A DNA stretch of 64,000 bases from the NCBI RefSeq assembly GCF_000280055.1, contig NZ_ALAB01000039.1, positions 181,649 to 245,648 on the forward strand, in the 5' to 3' direction. Below are positions 24,539 to 33,749 of the stretch, one piece after another. The notes beneath the pieces are model-generated. The model was given only the letters and a program-made list of their open reading frames with translations. It did not search any database and was not told where the DNA came from. Both the position numbers and the translations under genes were made by a program. This stretch comes from Alishewanella aestuarii B11 (GTDB taxonomy: Bacteria; Pseudomonadota; Gammaproteobacteria; Enterobacterales; Alteromonadaceae). How positions within the stretch are numbered: the first letter of the stretch is position 1; every line of letters begins with the position of its first letter.

Positions 24539-26355
24539 TCTTGTTGAGCTCCTTGCGGGGGTAGGCTGTGACGACGTTTTTGATATTCGAGTAACATGCG
24601 GTTTCTAAGCAGGACACCGGGATCGTCCTGTACTTTGCGCAGCAGATTTTCCAACTCTTGTTGTTGTTCCGGTGTCGCATTAGGCCAGGGCTCATTAATA
24701 ACAGCTTGTGCCGCAGTATCCTGTGTTTCATCTTGCGCAGGCTCTAACTGAGCCTCAGCCTGTTGCGCGCTGTTAGCATCCGTTTGCTGTGGCTCGGACT
24801 CGTCCGGGGGGCTTTGCTCAGCTTGTTGAGCCGATTGCTGTGCATTATCTGTTTGTTCTTCAGCATTCTCTTTAGCATTTTGCGAGGCATTTTCTGTTGA
24901 TGATTCGCTGCTATCCGATGATTGTTGCTCTTGCTGCTCTTGCTGCTCTTGCTGCTCTTGCTGCTGCTGAGCCTGTTGCTCAGCTTGCTGCTGTAACAAT
25001 TGCTGCATCAGTTCGGCGTTTTGCCGTGCAGCGCTATGCTCCGGATCCAGCTCAGAGGCGCGCTGAAAAGCCGACAGTGCCTGCTCCAGCTCTTGCTGCA
25101 GTGCCAGCGTATTGCCAAGGTTGTGCCACAGACTGGCGTTTTCACCCTGCGCAATCGCCTGGCGGTAGGCTTGCTCTGCCTGCTGATAATCACCGGCGCG
25201 GTAGGCCGCATTACCTTGCCACAGTGGGTCCTGAAACTGCTCTCTGGCTCTGACATAGTTACCCTGTTGATAAGCCTGCTGTGCGCGTTGCTGTTGGGTT
25301 TGCCACAGCTGCTGCCAACTGTTGGCATCGGCCGGCGGGATATAGATTAGCAAACACAGCATTAATACCGCGGCGCGCCGGCCAAGCCAAAGCGCCAGCG
25401 GTAACAATAACCAGACCAGATAAACTGCGCCATCCTGCCAGACATCGCCGCTTAATATCGGCGTCTCGCCTTTACTGGCCTGTGGGTTGCGTAGTGCCTG
25501 CACCAGCGCCTCCAGATCGCTGTTATCAGCGACGGCTTGCCGGAATTGACCGCCACCCTGACGGGCCAGCACCGCCAGTTGTTGTAGCGGTACTCGTGGT
25601 ACTACTACGCCACCCTGACGATCTTTTAACAGCTCACCGTTTTCCAGCCTTACCACTGCGCCCTCAGCAGAGCCAAATGCCAACACGGACAACCGGTGTG
25701 GATAACGGTTAAGCAGTTGCTGCAGCGCATGAAAACTTTGCGCCTCAAAACCGTCAGTAAATAAAATCACTTCGCCACTGGCGAAGCCAGCCTGGGTTAA
25801 CAGTTGATCGGCCAGCTCCAACGCAGCCAGCACATTAGAACCCTGACCCGGCATCAGCTCCGGGCGCAAATTGGGCACTTGCAGGCGGATGTTGTTGTGA
25901 TCCGGTGTCAGCGGCGAAATCACAAAGGCATCGGCAGCATAGCTAATCAATGCCAGTTCGCCTTCGCGTAATTTATCAATAAAATCCAGCGCTTTAAATC
26001 TTTGCTGCGTCAGGCGATCCGGCACCAGATCGGTGGCGCGCATCGACAGTGACATATCCATAATCAGCACTGTCGCTTGTTTGACGGTTAGTGCCGGTTG
26101 CGGCAGTTTCTGCCAGCTTGGGCCACTTAATGCCAGCACGGCCAACAGCCAGCAAAGTGCCAGCAAGGGCAGGGCCAACGGCTGGCGTTTGTGTAGTTGT
26201 TCCCCCAGCAATACCACGGGTTGTAAATGCCGGGCAATCAGATTATGCCAAAGCCCTGGTTGCTGGCGGTGCCGGTACAGCAGCAGCCAGAGTAACAGCG
26301 CTGGTAGCAGGGCCAGTAGCCAGAATGGACGTAGTAGATGTAACTCAGACCACAC
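24532..26355 (-). CDS. BatB-BatC fusion: VWA domain plus TPR and Gln-rich tail
   Basis: This 607-residue protein fuses a BatB-like membrane VWA domain to a BatC-like TPR domain. TMs are at about 10-27 and 58-78. The MIDAS motif is DMSLS (about 100-104), with a later FTDGF. TMs at about 310-345 precede TPRs at about 365-450 (GNYVRAREQF, GDYQQAEQAYRQAI, ALSAFQRASELDPEHSAA). A roughly 110-residue Gln/Glu/Ser low-complexity stretch follows (about 455-565), then a conserved LENLLRKVQDDPGVLLRNRM tail. The Gln-rich part is partly encoded by a 9-bp tandem repeat, so length variation between strains is expected. It overlaps batA by 11 bp and batD by 7 bp. Confidence 0.9.
   Translation of the reverse strand: MWSELHLLRPFWLLALLPALLLWLLLYRHRQQPGLWHNLIARHLQPVVLLGEQLHKRQPLALPLLALCWLLAVLALSGPSWQKLPQPALTVKQATVLIMDMSLSMRATDLVPDRLTQQRFKALDFIDKLREGELALISYAADAFVISPLTPDHNNIRLQVPNLRPELMPGQGSNVLAALELADQLLTQAGFASGEVILFTDGFEAQSFHALQQLLNRYPHRLSVLAFGSAEGAVVRLENGELLKDRQGGVVVPRVPLQQLAVLARQGGGQFRQAVADNSDLEALVQALRNPQASKGETPILSGDVWQDGAVYLVWLLLPLALWLGRRAAVLMLCLLIYIPPADANSWQQLWQTQQQRAQQAYQQGNYVRAREQFQDPLWQGNAAYRAGDYQQAEQAYRQAIAQGENASLWHNLGNTLALQQELEQALSAFQRASELDPEHSAARQNAELMQQLLQQQAEQQAQQQQEQQEQQEQQEQQSSDSSESSTENASQNAKENAEEQTDNAQQSAQQAEQSPPDESEPQQTDANSAQQAEAQLEPAQDETQDTAAQAVINEPWPNATPEQQQELENLLRKVQDDPGVLLRNRMLLEYQKRRHSLPPQGAQQEW
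24924..24968 (-). repeat. 9-bp tandem repeat (Gln-Glu-Gln coding) in batBC
   Basis: About four to five TTGCTGCTC units in frame encode a repeating E-Q-Q tract. Slippage would change repeat number without a frameshift. Confidence 0.8.
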
Positions 26356-27331
26356 GGTTTTTTACTCCTGCCCAATCAACTCGCCGCAGCGCCAGATAAA
26401 AGCTACAGAGCAAAGCCAGCGCCAGCGGATAATGCAGCAAGCTAAGCTGGGGCCGGTAGGTGAGCTGCTCACGTTCTATCGGTTCCAGCTGATCCAGTAA
26501 CTGATAAATTTGCCGCAGCTCTGCCGGACTACGGGCGCGGAAATAGCGGCCACCGGTCTGCTCGGCTACCTCACGTAATAACACTTCGTCTAAATCATGT
26601 GAAGGGTTGATAATACGCTGTCCGAAAATACTCTGTTGTACCAGCTGTTCAGCACCCAGGCCGACAGTATGGATGCGGATCCCGGCAGCTTTCGCCAGTT
26701 GTAAGGCTTCGCGGGGCTGGATCTCGCCGGAGTTGTTGGCGCCGTCACTGAGTAGAATTAACACTTTGTTGCTGGATGGGTAGGCATTCAGCCGTTTTAC
26801 GGTAAGGCCGATCGCCTCGCCAATGGCAGTCCTCTGGCCAACCAGGCCCATGACGGCATCGTCGAGAAACTGCTGTACCGTCGCCAGATCAAAGGTGAGC
26901 GGTGTTTGTTGATAGGCGGCATCTGCAAACAGGATCAGGCCAATCCGATCGCCCTGGCGCTGGGCAATAAAATCGCGCAGCACCATTTTCATCGCATCCA
27001 GCCGGGTCATGCGCTGGCCATTTAACTCCATATCCTGAATATCCATCGAGCCGGACAGATCCAACGCCAGCATCAGTTCGCGCCCCTGCTGTGGCAGGGT
27101 TACCGGCTCACCCAGCCAGCGTGGCTGGCTGGCGCTTAGCACCAGCAGGACCCAGGTTAATAGCAGCAACAGACGCACACTGATTGGCGCTGTGGCGCCA
27201 GTGCTGTGCGCCTGCCCTAATTTCGCCAGGGCCGGCAGCTTTAGCGCACTGCCGCTTAGCTGGCGGGCTTTGGGCACCAGCCAGGGGAGGGGCAGTGCCA
27301 GTAATAGCCAGGGATAACTAAGCTCCAGCAT
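26345..27331 (-). CDS. batA: BatA-like VWA-domain membrane protein
   Basis: This 328-residue protein has an N-terminal Aerotolerance-regulator segment with TMs at about 7-20 and 45-66. The VWA domain has MIDAS DLSGS (about 91-95) and ILLSDGANN. A C-terminal TM lies at about 305-320. ATG 27331 is chosen because AGGAG lies seven bases upstream; the longer open frame to 27418 lies within the preceding gene. It overlaps the DUF4381 gene by 14 bp and batBC by 11 bp. It is likely to partner the MoxR ATPase encoded upstream. Confidence 0.9.
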   Translation of the reverse strand: MLELSYPWLLLALPLPWLVPKARQLSGSALKLPALAKLGQAHSTGATAPISVRLLLLLTWVLLVLSASQPRWLGEPVTLPQQGRELMLALDLSGSMDIQDMELNGQRMTRLDAMKMVLRDFIAQRQGDRIGLILFADAAYQQTPLTFDLATVQQFLDDAVMGLVGQRTAIGEAIGLTVKRLNAYPSSNKVLILLSDGANNSGEIQPREALQLAKAAGIRIHTVGLGAEQLVQQSIFGQRIINPSHDLDEVLLREVAEQTGGRYFRARSPAELRQIYQLLDQLEPIEREQLTYRPQLSLLHYPLALALLCSFYLALRRVDWAGVKNRVV

Positions 27332-27842
27332 GGTCAACTCCTGTACCCGGGCCGGTCGCTGGGCTGGTGGTGTGCTGATACAAGCGGCCGTTAAAACGCT
27401 GGATAAAGACCCCACCACACTGATACAACTGCTGGCGCTCCAGCGCGGTATGCTGCGTTGGCGCCTGATATAACAGTGGCTGTAACGACGGTAACTGCAG
27501 CGGGGCGGGTAGCTGACTCTGCCAGTGCTGTTGCCAGCTCTTGGTATCGGCGGTTAACAACGGATGTTGTGGTGCATAGGCTTTTAGTAAGCGTTTGAGC
27601 AGTTGATTCAGCTGGGCCGGCATTGTCGGATCAGTGGCATCCAGTTGCTGCCAAAGGCGTCGGGCCAGCCGTTTCGGGCGCTGAAACCGCCAGTAACGCA
27701 GCGCAATAGTGAGCGCAAATAAGCAGGCGGCTACTAGCAGGAGTAACAGCAGCCAGTGACCGGGCGCCAGTGCGAAGCTCTCGCTTAACGCCGGCTCGTC
27801 AATATCGGCCAGTAACGCCAATAATTGTGCTGGCTCAGTCAT
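27318..27842 (-). CDS. DUF4381 small membrane protein of the MoxR-Bat operon
   Basis: This 174-residue protein has one membrane segment (WLLLLLLVAACLFALTIAL, about 29-48) followed by a basic cytoplasmic region (RFQRPKRLARRLW) and an alpha-helical domain. It matches the DUF4381 position and form seen between DUF58 and batA in gammaproteobacterial operons. Its function is unknown; it may anchor the complex. The start overlaps the DUF58 stop by 8 bp. Confidence 0.85.
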   Translation of the reverse strand: MTEPAQLLALLADIDEPALSESFALAPGHWLLLLLLVAACLFALTIALRYWRFQRPKRLARRLWQQLDATDPTMPAQLNQLLKRLLKAYAPQHPLLTADTKSWQQHWQSQLPAPLQLPSLQPLLYQAPTQHTALERQQLYQCGGVFIQRFNGRLYQHTTSPATGPGTGVDHAGA

Positions 27843-28779
27843 GATAGACCCCAGCCAGTTGGCTTAATAGCGGGCTGGCACTGCTTAGCGTCAGCCATTT
27901 GCAGCCCAGTTGTAACACGCTGTGCTTAGCTGTCGCCAGCGCCTGCTGTTGTTGCTGTTGATAGCGCTGTTTTAGCTGTGAATTAAACTGCACCACTTTT
28001 AATGCCTGAGCGGCACTGACCAGCGCCTCGCCCTGTAGCTCTGATGGCAGCTGTAACTCCAGCGGATCTGTTAGCTGACAACAGTGAATTTCATTATGTT
28101 GTGATAATACCTGCAGATGACGTAACGCCTCAGCATCCAGGGTGGCAAAATCGGACAAAATATAAAGCAGGCTGCCCGGGCGCAGCAGTCGTCTCAGCTC
28201 TGCCAGTGCTGTGCTCAGGACCATGCCCTGATTGCTGCGGTTTTGCTGATGCACATCCAACAGAGCCTGCAAATAGCGCAACACGCCACGGCTTCTGCCC
28301 AGGGGTTTTAACAGTACATGCTGCTGTTCACTAAACACCAGGCCACCCAGTTTGTCGCCATTGGCTTTGCAATGCCAGGCCAACAGGGCCGCCAGATGCG
28401 CTGCCTGCACGGATTTTAACAGCAGACTGGAGCCAAAGCGCATGGACTCGGTCAGCTCTGTCAGCAAAAACACCGGGCGCTCGCGCTCTTCACGGAACAA
28501 CTTGGTATGGACCCGTCCGGTGCGGGCCGTTACCCGCCAGTCAATAGCGCGCACATCGTCACCCACCTGATAGTGTCGCACTTCATCAAACTCCATGCCG
28601 CGGCCTTTGCTGCGCGCCAGATAACTGCCGGCCAGCTTGCTATGTACCTGCTGGCCGGGGCTTAGATCCAGTAACCGGGTATGGTGCTGATACCACAGCA
28701 GCTCCGGCAGGCCCAGCTGATAACCGTTGGCGTGCAAGCTGCTAAGCCAGCGCTGTGCATCAAAAGCCAGTTCGCTCAT
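27835..28779 (-). CDS. DUF58-domain protein
   Basis: This 314-residue cytoplasmic protein carries the DUF58 signature GRGMEFDEVRHYQVGDDVRAIDWRVTARTG (about 56-85, parts quoted), followed by a VWA-like fold without a full MIDAS (RERPVFLLTELTESM). DUF58 proteins regularly follow moxR genes and probably act as adaptors for the MoxR ATPase. It starts 1 bp after the moxR stop. Confidence 0.9.
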   Translation of the reverse strand: MSELAFDAQRWLSSLHANGYQLGLPELLWYQHHTRLLDLSPGQQVHSKLAGSYLARSKGRGMEFDEVRHYQVGDDVRAIDWRVTARTGRVHTKLFREERERPVFLLTELTESMRFGSSLLLKSVQAAHLAALLAWHCKANGDKLGGLVFSEQQHVLLKPLGRSRGVLRYLQALLDVHQQNRSNQGMVLSTALAELRRLLRPGSLLYILSDFATLDAEALRHLQVLSQHNEIHCCQLTDPLELQLPSELQGEALVSAAQALKVVQFNSQLKQRYQQQQQQALATAKHSVLQLGCKWLTLSSASPLLSQLAGVYHD

Positions 28780-28780
28780 C

Positions 28781-29734
28781 TTAGGGCACTGCCACCCGCT
28801 GCAGAACCTCGGTCAGCACCTGATCAGTGCTGATCCCTTCGGCTTCTGCCGCATAGGTTAGGATCAGACGATGGCGCAGCACATTATGAAATACCGCCTG
28901 AATGTCTTCCGGCGTAACAAAATCACGACCCGCCAGCCAGGCGCGGGCACGGGCGCATCGATCCAGCGCTATGGTCGCCCGCGGGCTGGCGCCATAGCTG
29001 ATATAGCTGGCCAGTTTGTCACTGTACGCCGCCGGTTGGCGGGTGGCCATCACCAGTTGCACCATATAGTGCTCCAGGCTCTCCGCCAGATGCAGCTTTA
29101 ATACCTGCTGGCGGGCAGCGAAAATATCCGCCTGACTGATGGGTGCCGCTTTAACCGGTGTTTCATGGCGGGCTTCGGCTCGGGTTAAGCGCAGGATCTC
29201 CAGCTCGGTCGCGCTATCCGGGTAATCAACCTTTAAATGCAATAAAAAGCGGTCAAGTTGGGCTTCCGGCAGCGGGTAGGTACCTTCCTGTTCCAGCGGG
29301 TTTTGCGTCGCCATCACCAGAAACAGCTCCGGCAGTTTGTATGTATTGCGACCCACTGTGACCTGTTTCTCGGCCATCGCTTCCAGTAGTGCAGACTGTA
29401 CCTTGGCGGGTGCCCGGTTAATTTCATCCGCCAGAATTAAATTATGAAACAACGGGCCGGACTGAAAGGCAAAGGCGCCGGTTTCCGGCCGGTAGATATC
29501 GGTACCGGTCAGATCGGCAGGCAGTAAATCAGGGGTAAACTGTATGCGGTGAAACTCCGCTTCTACACCCTGTGCCAGTGCATTCACTGCGCGGGTTTTC
29601 GCCAGACCGGGCGGCCCCTCTACCAGCAGATGGCCATTGGCCAGCAAAGCCAGCAAGATGCCTTCGGTCAGTGCCGGTTGACCCAGCACCTGGCTATCCA
29701 GATAAGATTTTAATGACGCAAAAGCCTGTACCAT
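28781..29734 (-). CDS. MoxR-family AAA+ ATPase
   Basis: This 317-residue AAA+ ATPase has Walker A EGPPGLAKT (about 39-47), Walker B LILADEINRAP, sensor MATQNPLEQEGTYPLPEAQLDRF (parts quoted) and a C-terminal lid. MoxR ATPases act as chaperone-like partners of VWA proteins. It is the first gene of the six-gene operon that continues through DUF58, DUF4381, batA, batBC and batD, all nearly touching or overlapping. Confidence 0.93.
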   Translation of the reverse strand: MVQAFASLKSYLDSQVLGQPALTEGILLALLANGHLLVEGPPGLAKTRAVNALAQGVEAEFHRIQFTPDLLPADLTGTDIYRPETGAFAFQSGPLFHNLILADEINRAPAKVQSALLEAMAEKQVTVGRNTYKLPELFLVMATQNPLEQEGTYPLPEAQLDRFLLHLKVDYPDSATELEILRLTRAEARHETPVKAAPISQADIFAARQQVLKLHLAESLEHYMVQLVMATRQPAAYSDKLASYISYGASPRATIALDRCARARAWLAGRDFVTPEDIQAVFHNVLRHRLILTYAAEAEGISTDQVLTEVLQRVAVP

Positions 29735-29850
29735 GATGATTTCTGTCTTATTATTAAGAAGTGGTTGATTTTTGACCGCTTTCTGCGGGCAAACGCCAAA
29801 TTAGGACCTGCCGTTATTTATAAGGTTCCCGCATGGCTAATACAAGCGCT

Positions 29851-29880
29851 AAAACAAGAGTTTTAAAACAACTGTTTTAA
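29851..29880 (+). promoter_or_regulatory. Two adjacent palindromes between moxR and fadI (possible TetR-type operator)
   Basis: AAAAC-N4-GTTTT lies at 29851-29864 and a perfect 18-bp palindrome TTAAAACA-AC-TGTTTTAA at 29863-29880. The position upstream of fadI suggests a second fatty-acid regulator site such as PsrA; the assignment is inference. Confidence 0.5.
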
Positions 29881-29911
29881 TTTCGCCGGACTGTGGTTAC
29901 AATCAAAAGTC

Positions 29912-29926
29912 AGAGGTCAGACCTGT
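29912..29926 (+). promoter_or_regulatory. FadR-like operator upstream of fadI
   Basis: AGAGGTCAGACCTGT contains the perfect odd palindrome AGGTC-A-GACCT and the GGTC-N-GACC core of the E. coli FadR site. It lies 32 bp before the fadI ATG. A fadR gene is in the same window at 55387. Confidence 0.65.
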
Positions 29927-29957
29927 AATCAGGCCAGCATAAAACAAGAGGATAACT

Positions 29958-31268
29958 ATGGCAGCCCCTATCAACCTGAGAACCCGTGACGGTGAGCGTA
30001 TTGCAATCGTGTCCGGGCTTCGTACCCCCTTTGCCAAACAAGCGACCGAGTTTCATGGTGTCTCGGCTCTGGATCTGGGAAAACTGGTGGTGAATGAATT
30101 ACTGATCCGTGCCGAACTGGATCCGGCGCTGGTAGAGCAGGTGGTGTATGGCCAGGTGGTGCAGATGCCAGAGGCGCCAAATATCGCCCGTGAAATCGTG
30201 CTCGGCACCGGCATGCAGGTGCATACCGATGCTTTTAGTGTTACCCGGGCCTGTGCCACCAGTTTTCAGTCGGTAGTCAGTGTTGCCGAATCCATGCTGG
30301 CCGGTGTCACTCAGATCGCTATTGCCGGTGGCGCTGACTCCAGCTCAGTCTTACCTATTGGCGTGAGCAAGAAACTGGCGCGCGCCCTGGTCGATGTTAA
30401 TAAAGCAAAAACCCTGGGCCAGAAACTGGCAATTTTCCGCCGTCTGGGCCTGAAAGACTTACTGCCGGTTCCACCAGCGGTAGCAGAATACAGCACCGGC
30501 CTGTCAATGGGCGATACGGCTGAACAAATGGCGAAAAGCCATGGTATCAGCCGGGCGGCGCAGGATGAAATGGCACACCGCTCGCACACCCTGGCGGCGG
30601 CCGCCTGGCAAGCCGGCAAGTTGGCCGATGAGGTGATGACCGCCTATGTTGAGCCGTACAGCCGCTATTTAAAGATCGATAATAATATCCGGATGGAGTC
30701 GAAGCTCGACTCTTACGCCAAATTAAAGCCGGTATTTGACCGGGTGCATGGCTCTGTAACGGCGGCAAACAGTACGCCGCTGACCGATGGTGCTTCTGCT
30801 GTGCTGATGATGACCGAAGGCCGCGCCAAGGCGCTGGGTTATACCCCTTTGGGTTATCTGCGCAGCTACGCCTTTTCGGCCATCGGCGTACATGAAGATA
30901 TGCTGATGGGCCCGTCTTATGCCACGCCGATCGCGCTGGATCGCGCCGGGATGAAACTGTCGGATCTGACGCTGATTGAAATGCATGAAGCCTTCGCTGC
31001 GCAGGCGCTGGCCAATATGAAGATGTTTGGTAGCCGTAAATTTGCTGAAGAAAAGCTGGGCCGCAGCGAAGCCATTGGCGAAATTGATATGGACAAATTT
31101 AACGTCAACGGTGGTTCACTGGCTTATGGCCACCCCTTTGCCGCGACCGGCACCCGCTTAATAGTGCAAACCCTGAATGAATTAAAACGTCGTGGTGGTG
31201 GCATCGGCCTGACCACTGCCTGCGCCGCCGGCGGTTTAGGCGCAGCGATGATTGTGGAGACCGAATAA
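29958..31268 (+). CDS. fadI: 3-ketoacyl-CoA thiolase FadI
   Basis: This 436-residue thiolase has the acyl-enzyme Cys in RACATSFQS (Cys99), [24 protein letters not shown] (catalytic His) and the second Cys in [13 protein letters not shown]. The length and sequence fit FadI of the FadIJ beta-oxidation complex, not FadA. AAGAGGA precedes the ATG. The stop overlaps the fadJ ATG (TAATG). Two palindromic sites upstream suggest repression in the absence of fatty acids. Confidence 0.95.
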   Translation: MAAPINLRTRDGERIAIVSGLRTPFAKQATEFHGVSALDLGKLVVNELLIRAELDPALVEQVVYGQVVQMPEAPNIAREIVLGTGMQVHTDAFSVTRACATSFQSVVSVAESMLAGVTQIAIAGGADSSSVLPIGVSKKLARALVDVNKAKTLGQKLAIFRRLGLKDLLPVPPAVAEYSTGLSMGDTAEQMAKSHGISRAAQDEMAHRSHTLAAAAWQAGKLADEVMTAYVEPYSRYLKIDNNIRMESKLDSYAKLKPVFDRVHGSVTAANSTPLTDGASAVLMMTEGRAKALGYTPLGYLRSYAFSAIGVHEDMLMGPSYATPIALDRAGMKLSDLTLIEMHEAFAAQALANMKMFGSRKFAEEKLGRSEAIGEIDMDKFNVNGGSLAYGHPFAATGTRLIVQTLNELKRRGGGIGLTTACAAGGLGAAMIVETE

Positions 31269-33406
31269 TGACTGACACAGTAAGCAGCTTTAGCTTAAGC
31301 ATCCGCGATGACAAGGTGGCCGTGATCACCATGGATATTCCGGGTGAAAGCATGAATGTCCTGAAAGCCTCGTTTGCCGATGAAATTGATGCCATGCTGA
31401 AACAGCTGGCTAACGACAGTACCTTAAAAGGCGTGGTCTTTATTAGTGGCAAAAAAGATTCCTTTATTGCCGGTGCCGATATCAGCATGCTCGATGCCTG
31501 TCAGACGGCAGAGCAGGCGGAAACCATTGCCGCGATGGGACAACAAATGTTCGACCGGCTGGAGCAACTGCGCCTGCCGGTCGTTGCTGCGATCCATGGC
31601 CCTTGCTTGGGTGGTGGTCTGGAGCTGGCGCTGGCGTGTCATGCCCGGGTTGCCAGCAGCAGCCCGAAAACCGTGCTGGGTTTGCCGGAAGTGCAGCTGG
31701 GCTTACTACCCGGCAGTGGTGGTACCCAGCGTTTACCAAAGTTAGTTGGCGTGCAAAAAGCGCTGGATATGATCCTGACGGGTAAGCAAGTGCGTGCGGC
31801 CCAGGCGAAGAAGCTCGGTCTGGTGGATGAAGTGGTGCCAGAGAGCATTCTGCTTGATGCCGCAGTGAAAAAGGCGCTGGCCGGCAAACCCCGTCGCGAA
31901 GCGAAAAAGCAGAGCCTGCTGGATAAGCTGCTGGAAAATACCGGACCAGGTCGCAAACTGGTGTTTTCTCAGGCGCTAAAACAAACGCTGAAGAAAACCC
32001 AGGGCAACTATCCTGCCGCCCTGCGGATTATTGAAGTGATTCAAACCGGTGTCGAGCAGGGCTATCAAAAAGGACTGGCGGCAGAGGCCAAAGCCTTTGG
32101 CCAGCTTTGTATGACGCCAGAGTCGGCGGCACTGCGCAGTATTTTCTTTGCTACCACCCAGATGAAGAAAGAAAGCGGTGCCGGTGATGCCAAACCGCGT
32201 AAGGTACGCAAAGCCGCGGTGCTGGGCGGCGGCCTGATGGGCGGCGGTATTGCTAATGTCAGCGCCACTAAGGCCGGCGTAGCGGTACGGATCAAAGATA
32301 TCGCTGAGCAGGGCATCAATAATGCGCTGAAATACAGCTTTGATATTCTGAATAAAAAGTACAAAAAGCGCTTTATCAGCAAGGCCGAGATGCAAAAGCA
32401 GCTGCTGTTGATCACCGGCACCACCGATTACAGTGGTTTCCATGATGTCGATATCGTGGTTGAGGCGGTATTTGAAGATCTGAGCTTAAAGCAGCAAATG
32501 GTGGCCGATATTGAACAGCACTGTGCGGAGCATACCATCTTTGCCAGCAATACCAGTTCGTTACCGATCCACAAGATTGCCGAAAAGGCAGCGCGCCCGG
32601 AAAATGTGATCGGTCTGCATTACTTCTCACCGGTTGATAAGATGCCGCTGGTAGAAGTGATTGCGCATGAAAAAACCTCTGCGGAGACCATCGCTACTAC
32701 GGTTGCCTTTGCCCGTAAGCAAGGTAAAACGCCGATCGTGGTGAAAGACGGTGCCGGTTTCTACGTTAACCGCATTCTGGCGCTGTATATGAATGAAGCG
32801 GCCAATATTCTGCTCGCCGGTGAACCGGTAGAAAAAATTGACCGTGCGCTGGTCAAATTCGGCTTCCCCGTCGGCCCGGTGACGCTGCTGGATGAAGTGG
32901 GTATTGATGTTGGCGCCAAAATTTCGCCGATTTTAACGGCTGAGCTCGGTGAGCGCTTTGCCGCGCCTGCCGCCTTTGACAAACTGCTGGCTGATGGCCG
33001 AAAGGGCAAGAAAACCGAAAAAGGGTTTTACCTTTATGGTAAGGCTGCGAAAAAAGGTAAAAAGCTGGTTGATGAGTCGGTATATGCCGTGCTTGGCGTA
33101 ACACCGGCGCCGGCGCTAAATGGCGAAGAGATTGCCAGCCGCTGTACCGCGCAAATGCTGAATGAGGCAGTACGTTGTCTGGAAGAGGGTATTATTGCCT
33201 CGGCACGGGGCGGTGATATCGGTGCCATCTTTGGTATCGGTTTCCCACCCTTCCTCGGTGGCCCGTTCCGCTATATTGATAAGCTGGGTGTCAATAATCT
33301 GGTTGCGACTTTACGCCAGCTGGAAAGCCGCTTTGGTAGCCGCTTTACGCCGTGCGATACCTTGTTGAAAATGGCAACAGCAGGCGAGCGTTTCTATCCA
33401 CAGTAA
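31268..33406 (+). CDS. fadJ: Fatty-acid oxidation complex alpha subunit FadJ
   Basis: This 712-residue multifunctional enzyme has an N-terminal enoyl-CoA hydratase domain ([44 protein letters not shown]) and a C-terminal 3-hydroxyacyl-CoA dehydrogenase ([13 protein letters not shown]-binding loop near 318-327; [25 protein letters not shown]). It works with FadI in beta-oxidation. A good terminator follows 29 bp later. Confidence 0.95.
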   Translation: MTDTVSSFSLSIRDDKVAVITMDIPGESMNVLKASFADEIDAMLKQLANDSTLKGVVFISGKKDSFIAGADISMLDACQTAEQAETIAAMGQQMFDRLEQLRLPVVAAIHGPCLGGGLELALACHARVASSSPKTVLGLPEVQLGLLPGSGGTQRLPKLVGVQKALDMILTGKQVRAAQAKKLGLVDEVVPESILLDAAVKKALAGKPRREAKKQSLLDKLLENTGPGRKLVFSQALKQTLKKTQGNYPAALRIIEVIQTGVEQGYQKGLAAEAKAFGQLCMTPESAALRSIFFATTQMKKESGAGDAKPRKVRKAAVLGGGLMGGGIANVSATKAGVAVRIKDIAEQGINNALKYSFDILNKKYKKRFISKAEMQKQLLLITGTTDYSGFHDVDIVVEAVFEDLSLKQQMVADIEQHCAEHTIFASNTSSLPIHKIAEKAARPENVIGLHYFSPVDKMPLVEVIAHEKTSAETIATTVAFARKQGKTPIVVKDGAGFYVNRILALYMNEAANILLAGEPVEKIDRALVKFGFPVGPVTLLDEVGIDVGAKISPILTAELGERFAAPAAFDKLLADGRKGKKTEKGFYLYGKAAKKGKKLVDESVYAVLGVTPAPALNGEEIASRCTAQMLNEAVRCLEEGIIASARGGDIGAIFGIGFPPFLGGPFRYIDKLGVNNLVATLRQLESRFGSRFTPCDTLLKMATAGERFYPQ

Positions 33407-33434
33407 CAGCCGCCTTGCAGGGGGTAAGTTATCT

Positions 33435-33455
33435 AAGGGCCTGCGGGCCCTTTTT
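33435..33455 (+). terminator. Rho-independent terminator of fadIJ
   Basis: Arms AAGGGCC (33435-33441) and GGCCCTT (33446-33452) flank a 4-nt loop, and T residues follow. Confidence 0.88.
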
Positions 33456-33551
33456 GCATTTTGGCTAAAAATGCAACTAAAGCATAACAGCAAGACGTCC
33501 GGATAGCTGGTATAATCGCCAGCAGCAGTAAAGTGATGTAGGAGAGAGCGG

Positions 33552-33749
33552 GTGTTATTAGTTCCGGTGCTTTGGTTAATGGTAGCAGTAGGCGTATACA
33601 TAGCGGCACTGCGTAGTGGTATGCAGGCGATGCGCTGGGCACTGGCGGCAATCTTTACCGGTCCTTTGCTGTTACCGCTGTTTAACAGCCACAAACGCCT
33701 GACGCTGCGTCGCGCCCGTGGCCGTAGCTACGGCTTATTCCGGCCCTAG
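33552..33749 (+). CDS. Small hypothetical membrane protein
   Basis: This 65-residue protein starts with GTG, preceded by GGAGAGAG at workable spacing. It has two hydrophobic stretches (about 2-19 and 27-45, the second with TGPLLLPLF) and a very basic tail (KRLTLRRARGR). I do not recognise a family with confidence. It lies alone between the fadJ terminator and the convergent hdfR gene, overlapping hdfR by 15 bp at the 3' end. The ribosome site and topology support a real gene. Confidence 0.55.
   Translation: MLLVPVLWLMVAVGVYIAALRSGMQAMRWALAAIFTGPLLLPLFNSHKRLTLRRARGRSYGLFRP

Noticed and set aside
25281..25712. 143-codon frame on the plus strand inside batBC
   Set aside because: It is the reverse complement of a well-supported Bat coding region; its composition follows that gene's codon pattern.
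26033..26500. 155-codon plus-strand frame across the batA/batBC junction
   Set aside because: Antisense to two genes with clear domains; Ser/Arg/Cys-rich nonsense composition.
31976..32443. 155-codon minus-strand frame inside fadJ
   Set aside because: Antisense to the conserved dehydrogenase domain of fadJ, with no ribosome site and no family resemblance.
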